Source: CAYICL01 sp964361885 (GTDB lineage: Bacteria; Patescibacteriota; Microgenomatia; UBA1400; CG1-02-47-37). From it: a stretch of DNA of 58,712 nucleotides. Made by a program: the position numbers and the translations under genes. Shown here one piece after another: positions 16,966 through 24,391 of the stretch. The notes beneath the pieces were generated by a model, which saw nothing but the letters and a program-made list of their open reading frames with translations, had not been told where the DNA came from and did not search any database. Position 1 is the first letter of the stretch. Each line of letters begins with the position of its first letter. The stretch is from positions 1 to 58,712 of the forward strand of contig CAYICL010000002.1 in the NCBI GenBank assembly GCA_964361885.1. Direction: 5' to 3'.

Positions 16966-17102
16966 TCTATCATTTTTTAGTCAGAACCACAGGTTCGCTG
17001 GCCAGCGCCAGCGACCTCTTGCGTTCTCGGCACAATCGCTCCGACGCTTCGGTCGGAGACCAGCCGATTGTACCTGCGAAAGCTTCTGATAAAAAAGATA
17101 GA
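16966..17102 (+). repeat. Long nested-palindrome intergenic element A
   Basis: Outer arms TCTATCATTTTTTAGTCAGAA (broken here into 16966-16971 and following) pair with TTCTGAT-AAAAAA-GATAGA at 17084-17102. Inside are a hairpin CGCTGG/CCAGCG (about 16993-17013) and a stem CTCCGAC-GCTTCG-GTCGGAG nested in CAATCG/CGATTG. The core words CTTGCGTTCTCGG (17018) and CTGCGAAAGCT (17074) recur in element B at 50822-51000. Confidence 0.75.
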
Positions 17103-17132
17103 CTGCAACCATTATTAATAGATATTATTGAT

Positions 17133-17510
17133 ATGAAAATATCGGTGTTTGGGAATCCGGATTTAGATACAGATAACGCGGCAATTAAGTTAATTCCGTG
17201 GTTGAAAAATCAATATCCGGAGGCGGAGATTAAGGTTGAAGATCCGACTGGCGGATTGGTGCCTCCCGAAGACGGGGAGTGGCTGATTGTGGATACATGC
17301 CAACCCCCTTCGCCAGAGGCTACGGAGGGCCAAAGAGGAATTATGGTGTTTGAGGATTTGGATAAGTTTCAAGCCTTGCGGCGGCTGAGTGTTCACGATT
17401 ATGAGGTGATTATGGAATTAAAACTATTAAAAAAGTTGGGGAAAATAAAAAAATTAAAGATTTTGGCAGTGCCGATTAAATTTACTCCCAAGCCGCTTCG
17501 CCGTAGATAG
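17133..17510 (+). CDS. NiFe hydrogenase maturation endopeptidase (HycI/HoxW-like)
   Basis: 126 residues starting MKISVFGNPDLDTDNAAI, the usual opening of hydrogenase-specific proteases, with the metal-binding acidic residue in GNPDLDTDN. A second Asp lies in LIVDTC and a His/Asp pair in SVHDYEVIMELKLL. It clips the C-terminal peptide of the large subunit once Ni is inserted. Start at 17133 rather than 17019, because the longer frame is translated from the intergenic palindrome. A palindromic repeat lies in frame at 17305-17332. Its likely substrate is the large subunit encoded at 18248-19561. Confidence 0.78.
   Translation: MKISVFGNPDLDTDNAAIKLIPWLKNQYPEAEIKVEDPTGGLVPPEDGEWLIVDTCQPPSPEATEGQRGIMVFEDLDKFQALRRLSVHDYEVIMELKLLKKLGKIKKLKILAVPIKFTPKPLRRR
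17305..17332 (+). repeat. In-frame palindromic repeat, CTTCG family variant
   Basis: CCTTCGCCAGAGGCTACGG plus flanking C and G runs. Resembles the unit at 13813 with a few changes. Encodes PSPEATEGQRG in the protease. Confidence 0.6.
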
Positions 17511-18114
17511 TCACCGGTGTGCCGGGATTGTCGGCTGAAGCATACATACTTTTTTTACCCTGGAGGTCGGGCAGAGCCCAGTAATAGATTTGCTCGGCTT
17601 CCTCTGTTTTCATATTAATGCAGCCGTGGGACATAGGGTGGCCAAAGTTACTGTGCCAGTAGGTGCCATGAAGGCCAAAACCGCGGGATTTAGGAGCGGC
17701 ATCATTATAGAAATACATCGTGTAGGGGACATTAGGCAAGTAGTAATAAGTGTTAATGGCTTTTGAACCGCCTTCCATTTTGGAGTATCGCAGTTTGGTC
17801 CAGATTTGGAAAGTACCGGTGGGGGTTCTGGCCCATTTACCGGAGGAAATAAGAAAGTTATAGATAAGATTATTATCTTCAAAAGCATAGAGACGCTGGT
17901 TGGTTAGGTCGATCTCGATTCTTTTATTGGCAGTGCTTTGACCGAGAATGTTCGGAAGTAAGGTGTCGGCTTGAGCCAATCCTGGAACAGCCAGGGGTTG
18001 ATTATTAAAGATGGCTTGGGTAGCAGAAGGGTCATAATTATCAACGAGGTTTTGGGGGTTAATAGATTTTTGATGAGACAAAAGCAGAACTAAGAGGATA
18101 AACAGATGTCTCAT
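17482..18114 (-). CDS. L,D-transpeptidase (YkuD family)
   Basis: 210 residues: N-terminal signal segment (MRHLFILLVLLLS), then the YkuD domain starting IEIDLTNQRLYAFEDNNLIY. The catalytic motif is intact, with FGLHGTYWH and SHGCINM carrying His and the nucleophile Cys. Exported enzyme that forms 3-3 peptidoglycan cross-links or attaches proteins. Its 3' end overlaps the hydrogenase protease by 29 bp on the opposite strand. The upstream region is lost in the assembly gap, so its promoter and exact start are uncertain. Confidence 0.9.
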   Translation of the reverse strand: MRHLFILLVLLLSHQKSINPQNLVDNYDPSATQAIFNNQPLAVPGLAQADTLLPNILGQSTANKRIEIDLTNQRLYAFEDNNLIYNFLISSGKWARTPTGTFQIWTKLRYSKMEGGSKAINTYYYLPNVPYTMYFYNDAAPKSRGFGLHGTYWHSNFGHPMSHGCINMKTEEAEQIYYWALPDLQGKKSMYASADNPGTPVTIYGEAAWE

Positions 18115-18119
18115 AATAA

Positions 18120-18219
18120 NNNNNNNNNNNNNNNNNNNNNNNNNNNNNNNNNNNNNNNNNNNNNNNNNNNNNNNNNNNNNNNNNNNNNNNNNNNNNNNNN
18201 NNNNNNNNNNNNNNNNNNN
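18120..18219. other. Assembly gap of 100 N
   Basis: Exactly 100 unknown bases, the conventional size for a scaffold join of unknown length. The sequence ATAATAA occurs on both sides, so the flanks could even overlap. Confidence 0.95.
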
Positions 18220-18247
18220 ATAATAATCATTGTATCGGAAAAAGCTA

Positions 18248-19561
18248 TCATTTCCAACGAATTTTCAAAAAGTGTGACGCGCAACTCATACAAGGGTCGT
18301 AAGCTCTAATGAGGATTTCGATGTCGCGGGTAAGTCGTTGTTTAAGATCACCTCCGAGGTGTGAACTTCTTTCACCTCGGAGGTGGATATTGACCAGGAG
18401 CTTGATGTCATTTTCAATATTTAACTGATTTTGACCGGTGGGAACCAGGATTTCAGCGTCTTTGACAATTAGGTTATCGATAGTCAGGTGGTGGTAGAGA
18501 AGGCCGCGGGGAGCTTCAACAATACCAAAGCCCTCACCGGAGTTGACTTGGGGTTTAACCGGGGTTTCCGGAGTAAAGCCGGTTTGGTTGAGGATGTCCA
18601 GGGAATCGTCGACGGCGTTTAAGATTTCGATGGCTTGAGCCAAGTTGTTATCAAAGACGTTTTGGGAAGGGAAAGCAGTCAAGGCTTTGGCAGCAGCTGT
18701 TTTAGTATTTGAGTTAAGACCGGATTGGTTTAAGTTAATTCTGGCAAGAGCGCCGACCATATAGGAAGTGTCTTTGTAGGTATAGGCAGAGGCTTGGGAG
18801 TAGGGTAAGCTGACGTGTTTTAATTGCCGGCGATAGGTTTGAGGAGTAATATTAACACCGTCAGAAGAGACGATGTTACCGGTTAAGTAGCTGTAGTCAG
18901 GGTTTTTATTAGCCAAGTAAGGAACCTGGTGGATGAGCTTAAAGGGGGAGTTTAAGAAAATATCAATCAGTTTGATAACAGCCGGACGGACAGCGGTCAG
19001 TTTTTGTATAAGAGGGGGAATTTTTTCAGGATCAGGGAGTTGATTAAAACCGCCGAGTTGAGGATAGGGGGCATGGACGCTGCGGCCACCGGTTAAGATT
19101 GAAAGCTGATTGCCGGCATCTTTAACAGCAAAGGCGTCATGAAGCAGTTGATGCTCAACCGGATCCTGGTTGTCAAAATCCAAAAGGGAGTTTTTTTGAA
19201 AAAGATCAGGCAGGACAAAAAGATAAAGATGCAGAGCATGATCGCGGATGATAAGACCGCTGATGATTAAACGTCTTAAAAGCATGGTTTGGGGAGAGGG
19301 GGTAATTTTTAAAGCGGTTTCGATTGCTTCCAGGGCAGCCAAGATGTGAGCGTTGGAACAGGTGCCGCAGATGCGGGCTAAAAGAGACGGAGCAGCGGCA
19401 GCGCTTTTACCTTTAATCGCCTGGGTATAGAAGCGTTTATATTCGGTAATTTTAAAGTGGCATTTAGTGATTTGATTGTTTTGGATGGATAAATCTAAGC
19501 CGGCATTACCCTCGATTTTGGAGATTTCGTCAAGTGATAAGTCTAAATTAATTTGATGCAT
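18248..19561 (-). CDS. Cytosolic NiFe hydrogenase large subunit (group 3-like)
   Basis: 437 residues. The NiFe site motifs are complete: RICGTC (C65, C68) near the N-terminus and DPCMSCASH (C424, C427) near the C-terminus. A seven-residue tail (FLKIRWK) follows the terminal His and would be removed by the maturation protease. No signal peptide or Tat motif, so cytosolic; similarity is to group 3 (bidirectional, NAD(P)-linked or sulfhydrogenase) enzymes. A 37-bp inverted repeat at 18349-18385 inserts about 12 residues shortly before the C-terminal motif. Diaphorase and Hyp maturation genes are not in the window. Confidence 0.92.
   Translation of the reverse strand: MHQINLDLSLDEISKIEGNAGLDLSIQNNQITKCHFKITEYKRFYTQAIKGKSAAAAPSLLARICGTCSNAHILAALEAIETALKITPSPQTMLLRRLIISGLIIRDHALHLYLFVLPDLFQKNSLLDFDNQDPVEHQLLHDAFAVKDAGNQLSILTGGRSVHAPYPQLGGFNQLPDPEKIPPLIQKLTAVRPAVIKLIDIFLNSPFKLIHQVPYLANKNPDYSYLTGNIVSSDGVNITPQTYRRQLKHVSLPYSQASAYTYKDTSYMVGALARINLNQSGLNSNTKTAAAKALTAFPSQNVFDNNLAQAIEILNAVDDSLDILNQTGFTPETPVKPQVNSGEGFGIVEAPRGLLYHHLTIDNLIVKDAEILVPTGQNQLNIENDIKLLVNIHLRGERSSHLGGDLKQRLTRDIEILIRAYDPCMSCASHFLKIRWK
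18349..18385 (-). repeat. In-frame inverted repeat in the hydrogenase large subunit
   Basis: CACCTCCGAGGTG at 18349-18361 and CACCTCGGAGGTG at 18373-18385 are perfect reverse complements separated by 11 bp. Encodes the segment HLRGERSSHLGGD. Confidence 0.85.
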
Positions 19562-19577
19562 AATTGCGCGCGAAAAT

Positions 19578-20060
19578 TTACATTGCCTGCGCCAAGATTT
19601 TATTCATAAGTTCCACAAACTTGGTTTCGTCCATGGGGCAGCCGGGGACAAGATAGTCAACGGTGACGATATCGGAGAGTTTTTTGGTTTGAGAGTTGAA
19701 GTTAAATTTTTCCAGAATGGGTTTAATGGCTTGGGTTTGGCTAGGATTAAAAAGGTTTCTTTGAGCCGAAGGGTGACCGGTGACGGCACAAGAGCCGACA
19801 GCAACCAGTTTTTTAGCCAGCTGCCTGATGGTTTTTAGCTTGGTTTCCTGGAGGTCGGAACTGATAGCGCCTTCAACAAAGGCGACATCCATGGGTCCTA
19901 AAGAGGAGGATTTTCTTAAGACTTTAGCATATTTAAAGTCGATTTTTTCGGTCCAGTCCTGCCAGCGAGTATTTAAAGCCTCAATCATTAACATGGTGGA
20001 GTCTTCCGAGCAGGTAAAAGTAAACCAGCCGAGAATGAGTTTTTTTACAGGGTTAACCAT
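19578..20060 (-). CDS. NiFe hydrogenase small subunit (short, proximal cluster only)
   Basis: 160 residues, the short single-cluster form typical of group 3 enzymes. Ligand candidates for the proximal 4Fe-4S cluster are C17 (FTFTCSED), C91 (VAVGSCAVTG) and C141 (VPGCPMD). The first motif is normally a Cys pair, but here the second position is not Cys, so one ligand is missing or supplied by another residue such as Asp. Precedes the large-subunit gene by 16 bp. TGCTACACT ends 6 nt before the ATG. Passes electrons between the NiFe site and a diaphorase that lies elsewhere. Confidence 0.85.
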   Translation of the reverse strand: MVNPVKKLILGWFTFTCSEDSTMLMIEALNTRWQDWTEKIDFKYAKVLRKSSSLGPMDVAFVEGAISSDLQETKLKTIRQLAKKLVAVGSCAVTGHPSAQRNLFNPSQTQAIKPILEKFNFNSQTKKLSDIVTVDYLVPGCPMDETKFVELMNKILAQAM

Positions 20061-20072
20061 GGCTAAAGTGTA
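20061..20072 (-). promoter_or_regulatory. -10 element of the hydrogenase operon
   Basis: TGCTACACT on the minus strand with 6 nt to the ATG at 20060. Divergent from TATAGT (20098-20103) in front of the aldolase. Confidence 0.4.
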
Positions 20073-20115
20073 GCAGATTTTGGTAAGAAGGTTAATTTAT
20101 AGTAAACTTGAGAGT

Positions 20116-20799
20116 ATGAGTAATTTAGCCGGACTGGTTAATGATCAGGGGAAAATAGTGATTGCGGCTTTGGACCACAAGGAATCACTAAAGAAGATTT
20201 TGCCGGAAACAGAGTTGGCTGGGTTTAAAAAGAGAATGACGGAATTGTTGCTGCCGGAAGTATCGGCCATTTTATTAGACCCGCAGTACGGCCAGGAAGC
20301 AGCTAAGCTAGTGAAAGATAAAGCGCTTATTTATAATTTGGAAGAATCGGGCAAATGTAAAGAAAAATTAAGCTTAATGCCGAATTGGGGAGTGAAACAG
20401 GCTAAGGCGGCCGGAGCAGTGGGGGTGAAACTCTTGTGGTATTACCGGGTAGAGGAAAAAGAAGCGGTGAAGCAAATCGGAGAAGAGTGCCGGAGAGAAG
20501 AAATAATTTTTTTACTGGAAGTGTTTAATTGTCCGGAAAACGAGCTGGAAGAGTTCGGGGCGGATGTTTTGAAGTTAAAGTTTCCGGGCAGCAATCGGCT
20601 GAAAACACCTTGGGTGTTATTGTCTGCCGGAGCGGATTTTGAAGAATATAAGAAACAGGTGGAAATTGCTTGCGGAAACGGTTGTTTTGGAATTGCGGTC
20701 GGCCGGGCCTTATGGCAGGACCAGGTTAACAATCCTGACGAAGAAATTATTAAAGTCAGAATCCGCCAGCTGGTCGAGATTGTTAATCAACATGAATAA
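20116..20799 (+). CDS. LacD/DeoC-like class I aldolase
   Basis: 227 residues. Blocks resemble tagatose-1,6-bisphosphate aldolase LacD: VIAALDHKESL, AILLDPQYG, VGVKLLWYY (the Lys expected to form the Schiff base), VLKLKFPG and TPWVLLSAGADFEEY. In CPR genomes such proteins may stand in for fructose-bisphosphate aldolase in glycolysis; its overlap of 8 bp with pgk supports this. The start at 20116 follows from homology (MSNLAGLVND); TATAGT lies 12 nt upstream. Substrate specificity is inferred. Confidence 0.75.
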   Translation: MSNLAGLVNDQGKIVIAALDHKESLKKILPETELAGFKKRMTELLLPEVSAILLDPQYGQEAAKLVKDKALIYNLEESGKCKEKLSLMPNWGVKQAKAAGAVGVKLLWYYRVEEKEAVKQIGEECRREEIIFLLEVFNCPENELEEFGADVLKLKFPGSNRLKTPWVLLSAGADFEEYKKQVEIACGNGCFGIAVGRALWQDQVNNPDEEIIKVRIRQLVEIVNQHE

Positions 20800-21898
20800 A
20801 AAAACTCTCAAAGAGATTGATGTAAGCAATAAAAAAGTGTTAGTGCGGGTGGATTTTAATGTCAGTTTAAGCAACAGTCAAGTGGTTGATGACACTCGGA
20901 TTAGCCAGACAGTGCCGACGATTGAGTATTTATTAAAAAATCATTGCACGGTGTTGCTGTTGTCTCATTTAGGGCGGCCCGGAGGAAAAAGGGTAAAAGA
21001 ACTGTCATTGAAGCCAATGGCAGGGTATTTAGAAAAGATTCTGAACCGGCCGGTAAATTTTGTCGAAGAGTATGTTGATAAAGATGAGGCAGCTAGCAAG
21101 ATTAGAGACGGCCAGGTAAATTTACTGGAAAATGTTCGATTTTATCCGGGCGAAGAGGTAAACGATACCGAGTTTAGCCGGAAACTGGCAGAACTGGCCG
21201 ACGTCTATATTAATGATGCGTTTGGGGTGGATCACCGGGTCCAGGCTTCTCTTGTGGGAATAACTCGGTTTTTGCCGGCTGTGGCAGGATTGTTATTGGA
21301 AAAAGAAGTGGAGGTAATCGGGCAGTTGATGGTTGAACCCAAGAGGCCGTTTATCGCCATAATCGGCGGCGCTAAGATGGAGACAAAGATCGGCGCCATG
21401 GAGAAACTGATAGACAAGACAGATGAAATGCTGGTGGGGGGAGCGGTGGGTAATACTTTTATGGCTGTTGACGGAGCGAAAATGGGGCAATCATTAATTG
21501 AGGAGAAGATGCTGGAGACAGCCAAGAGATTAATGAAAACAGGCAAGATATTAATACCCAGTGACGGGGTGTGGGCTAATAATAGAATACTGGATATTGG
21601 TCCAAAAACTCAGGCAGAGTTTGGAGCCAGGATAGCTAAAGCGGCAACGATTATCTGGACCGGGCCGATGGGGATGTTTGAAGACCCGGTGTTTAAACAG
21701 GGAACGGATTTTATTTATCAAGCAATCGCGGCAAATCAGAAGAGCTTGTCGATTGTCGGCGGGGGCGACACTTTGGCAGCGTTAACGGGTAAAGATTTAA
21801 TGACGGTTTTTGATCATGTGTCTACCGGCGGCGGAGCGATGCTGGAGTTTATTGAAAAAGGAACATTACCGGGGATTGAAGTTTTAATGGATAAGTGA
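20792..21898 (+). CDS. pgk: Phosphoglycerate kinase
   Basis: 368 residues. Diagnostic segments: VLVRVDFNV, LLSHLGRPGG, LLENVRFYPGE, YINDAFGVDHR, AIIGGAKMETKI, WTGPMGMFE and the nucleotide-binding SIVGGGDTLAAL. Transfers phosphate between 1,3-bisphosphoglycerate and ADP in glycolysis. Slightly shorter than the usual 390-400 residues. The true start at 20792 (MNKKTLKEID) overlaps the aldolase stop. The GAPDH gene is 14 kb away at 34499. Confidence 0.96.
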   Translation: MNKKTLKEIDVSNKKVLVRVDFNVSLSNSQVVDDTRISQTVPTIEYLLKNHCTVLLLSHLGRPGGKRVKELSLKPMAGYLEKILNRPVNFVEEYVDKDEAASKIRDGQVNLLENVRFYPGEEVNDTEFSRKLAELADVYINDAFGVDHRVQASLVGITRFLPAVAGLLLEKEVEVIGQLMVEPKRPFIAIIGGAKMETKIGAMEKLIDKTDEMLVGGAVGNTFMAVDGAKMGQSLIEEKMLETAKRLMKTGKILIPSDGVWANNRILDIGPKTQAEFGARIAKAATIIWTGPMGMFEDPVFKQGTDFIYQAIAANQKSLSIVGGGDTLAALTGKDLMTVFDHVSTGGGAMLEFIEKGTLPGIEVLMDK

Positions 21899-21899
21899 T

Positions 21900-21926
21900 A
21901 AACTCCTCCCTGTGAGGTAGGAGTTT
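21900..21926 (+). promoter_or_regulatory. Hairpin between pgk and the Rrf2 gene
   Basis: AAACTCCT (21900-21907) pairs with AGGAGTTT (21919-21926), followed by ATTATG with the Rrf2 start at 21930. It could be a weak terminator for pgk, an Rrf2 operator, or hide the AGGAG as a Shine-Dalgarno for rrf2. Confidence 0.5.
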
Positions 21927-21929
21927 ATT

Positions 21930-22328
21930 ATGTTAAAGATTTCCAAAGAGCTTGACTTAGCTTTGTTATTAATGGTGGAACTTACCGGTTTAAAGCCGGG
22001 CGAGTCGATGAGTTTATCCGGTTTTGCAACAGCCAAGCATTTGCCGTACCGGTTTTTAAGCAAAGTGGCGGCTAAGTTAAAAAAAGCCAGATTAATTGTC
22101 AGCAAAGAAGGCAGAGACGGAGGTTATGGTTTAAGTCGAAAGGCAAAAAAGATTAAAGCAGGACAGATTTTTAAAGCAGTTGAGGGGAAGACAGCGCCGG
22201 TAGCTTGTTTACAGGGACAGAAGTGTTTAGCGCAAAAGTTTTGCAAACAAAGACAGCTATTGTCAAAGTTAAGCCGGGTAATGGAAAAACAGTTAAATCA
22301 GACAAGCTTAGAGGAACTATGTCGTTAA
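21930..22328 (+). CDS. Rrf2/IscR family iron-sulfur regulator
   Basis: 132 residues. The N-terminal winged helix includes LSGFATAKHLPYRFLSKV and SKEGRDGGYGLSR. C93, C99 and C105 are spaced exactly as in IscR (C-x5-C-x5-C) and would hold a 2Fe-2S cluster. First gene of the suf operon, overlapping sufC by 10 bp, so it most likely senses Fe-S status and controls this operon. The hairpin just upstream is a candidate operator. Confidence 0.9.
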   Translation: MLKISKELDLALLLMVELTGLKPGESMSLSGFATAKHLPYRFLSKVAAKLKKARLIVSKEGRDGGYGLSRKAKKIKAGQIFKAVEGKTAPVACLQGQKCLAQKFCKQRQLLSKLSRVMEKQLNQTSLEELCR

Positions 22329-23080
22329 TTATTAAAGATTTAAAAGTTAAAGTAGAAGGTAAGGAGATTTTAAGAGGGGTAAACTTGGAGGTTAAGCCGG
22401 GAGAGGTGGTAGCGATCATGGGCCCAAACGGCAGCGGGAAGAGTACTTTGGCATATAGTTTGGCAGGTAAGCCGGACTATGCAGTTAAAGGCGAGGTGAG
22501 ATTAGACGGCTTGGATATGTTAAGGTTAAAACCGGACGAAAGAGCCAAAAACGGTTTGTTTTTAGGCTGGCAGCAGCCGGTAGCAGTTAAAGGAGTAACA
22601 GTGGAGCAGTTATTGCGAGCGGCGATAGTTAATTGCAGGAATGCGGCTTGTGAACGAACCGGCCAGGTAGACAGATGCGTTAAGTTAACTGAGTTTAAAC
22701 AGTGGTTAAATCATGAAGCCGGATTATTAAAGATAGAAGCTAAGCAGCTAAAAAGATCAGTTAATGTGGGATTTTCAGGGGGAGAAAGAAAAAGATTAGA
22801 GATGCTGCAGTTAATTGGCTTGATGCCCAAATATGCGGTTTTAGATGAGATTGATTCAGGATTAGACATTGATGCGTTAAAGCTAGTGGCTGAGGGGATT
22901 AAGCGGGTAAAGCGGCAAAATCCAAAAATGGGGATAATGCTGATTACTCATTACCGGAGGATTTTAGATTATATTAACCCGGACAAGGTGGTAGTGATGA
23001 AAGAGGGAAGGATAGTAAAAAGCGGAGGCAGGCAGCTGGTGGAAAAATTGGAACAGGAGGGATATGAGGGGATTGAGTGA
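22319..23080 (+). CDS. sufC: Fe-S assembly ATPase SufC
   Basis: 253 residues. ABC ATPase with Walker A GPNGSGKST, Q-loop region GWQQPVAVKGV, signature FSGGERKRLEMLQ, Walker B YAVLDEIDSGLDID and a switch His in LITHYRR. The start is at 22319 (MSLIIKDL), inside the end of the Rrf2 gene. An insertion with three Cys (VNCRNAACERTGQVDRC) sits after the Q-loop, longer than in usual SufC. Forms a complex with SufB; no SufD is encoded here. Confidence 0.95.
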   Translation: MSLIIKDLKVKVEGKEILRGVNLEVKPGEVVAIMGPNGSGKSTLAYSLAGKPDYAVKGEVRLDGLDMLRLKPDERAKNGLFLGWQQPVAVKGVTVEQLLRAAIVNCRNAACERTGQVDRCVKLTEFKQWLNHEAGLLKIEAKQLKRSVNVGFSGGERKRLEMLQLIGLMPKYAVLDEIDSGLDIDALKLVAEGIKRVKRQNPKMGIMLITHYRRILDYINPDKVVVMKEGRIVKSGGRQLVEKLEQEGYEGIE

Positions 23081-24389
23081 AAAAGTGGTGAGAGAGATAG
23101 CTTTAAGCAAAAAGGAGCCAAAGTGGATGCTTGACAAGAGGCTGGAGGCTTTAAGGGTGTTTAAAGCCAAGCCGATGCCAAAGTGGGGAGCAGATTTATC
23201 AGGTTTGGACTTTTCGAGTTTCACATATTTTAAACAGCCTGAAGGAGAAGCTAAGCGAAGTTGGGCTGACGTGCCAAAAAAAGCCAGAGAAACGTTTGAA
23301 AACTTAAAGATTCCTCAGGCCGAAAGACGTTGGTTGTCCGGAGTGGGGGCGCAGTGGGACAGCGGAGTGGTGTATCAACACTTGAAAGATAAAATGGAGA
23401 AGTTGGGGGTGGTGTTTTGCGACATGGATGAGGCAGTGAAGCAGTATCCAAAGCAGGTGAAGCAGTATTTTATGAGTCAGTGCATTAAGGCGGAAGACAA
23501 TAAGTTCAGTGCTTTGCACGGAGCGGTGTGGAGCGGGGGCAGTTTTGTTTATGTGCCCAGAGGGGTTAAGGTAAGTGAACCGCTGCAAGGATTTTTTTGG
23601 CTGAATTTAATGAGAGGAGGGCAGTTTGAACATACATTAATAATTGTGGAAGAAGAAGGGAGTTTAGAGTTTATTGAGGGTTGCAGCGCACCGACATATC
23701 AAAAGGAGTCGTTGCATGCGGGAGTGGTGGAGATTTTTGTAGGTAAGAAAGCCAGGGTTAAATATGTAACGGTGCAGAATTGGAGCAGGGATGTGTATAA
23801 CTTGGCAACTAAAAGAGCCATAGTTCAAGAAAACGGACTAATGGAGTGGGTGTCCGGGAGCATGGGAAGCAAGAAAACCATGGTCTACCCTTCAAGCATA
23901 TTAACCGGTAACAAAGCCAAAGCGAACCATTTGTCTTTGAGTCTGGCCGGAAAAGGACAGGAGCTGGACACAGGCGGAAAGGTGATACATATCGGCAAAG
24001 AGACCAGTTCGAATATAGTGGCGAAGTCGATCAGCAAAGACGGCGGAGCGACCAGTTTCAGGGGTTTAGTAAAGATCGTGAAAGGGGCCAAGGGGGCCAA
24101 GAGCAGCATGAGTTGCGAGTCATTAATTTTAGATAAAAAAAGCCAAGCCAAGACATACCCACAGATGGAGATTTTGGAAGATGAAGTGGTAGCGATGCAT
24201 GAAGCTAAAACCGGCAAGATAGCCGAGGAAGAGTTGTTTTATCTGCAAAGCCGGGGATTAAGTCAAGCAGAGGCGATGAGCATGATTGTGAATGGATTTA
24301 TGGAACCGGTAATCAAGCAACTGCCATTAGAATATGCGGTGGAGATGAACCGGTTGATTGAGCTTAATATGGAAGGAAAAGTGGGGTAA
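23064..24389 (+). CDS. sufB: Fe-S assembly scaffold SufB
   Basis: 441 residues. Core beta-helix segments of SufB are clear: ALHGAVWSGGSFVYVPRGV, LIIVEEEGSLEFIEGCSAP, VKYVTVQNWSRDVYNLATKR, then RGLVKIVKGAKGAKSSMSCE and the C-terminal AEEELFYLQSRGLSQAEA. Overlaps sufC by 17 bp. Because SufD is missing, the complex is probably SufB2C2, as proposed for ancestral Suf systems. Builds Fe-S clusters for the hydrogenase, radical SAM enzyme and NadA in this region. Confidence 0.96.
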   Translation: MRGLSEKVVREIALSKKEPKWMLDKRLEALRVFKAKPMPKWGADLSGLDFSSFTYFKQPEGEAKRSWADVPKKARETFENLKIPQAERRWLSGVGAQWDSGVVYQHLKDKMEKLGVVFCDMDEAVKQYPKQVKQYFMSQCIKAEDNKFSALHGAVWSGGSFVYVPRGVKVSEPLQGFFWLNLMRGGQFEHTLIIVEEEGSLEFIEGCSAPTYQKESLHAGVVEIFVGKKARVKYVTVQNWSRDVYNLATKRAIVQENGLMEWVSGSMGSKKTMVYPSSILTGNKAKANHLSLSLAGKGQELDTGGKVIHIGKETSSNIVAKSISKDGGATSFRGLVKIVKGAKGAKSSMSCESLILDKKSQAKTYPQMEILEDEVVAMHEAKTGKIAEEELFYLQSRGLSQAEAMSMIVNGFMEPVIKQLPLEYAVEMNRLIELNMEGKVG

Positions 24390-24391
24390 AG

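Noticed and set aside
17019..17132. Upstream extension of the hydrogenase protease
   Set aside because: The extra 38 residues are translated from the palindromic element and have no similarity to the family.
18106..18309. Open frames running through the N block on both strands
   Set aside because: They exist only because unknown bases contain no stops; the real genes end or start at the gap edges.
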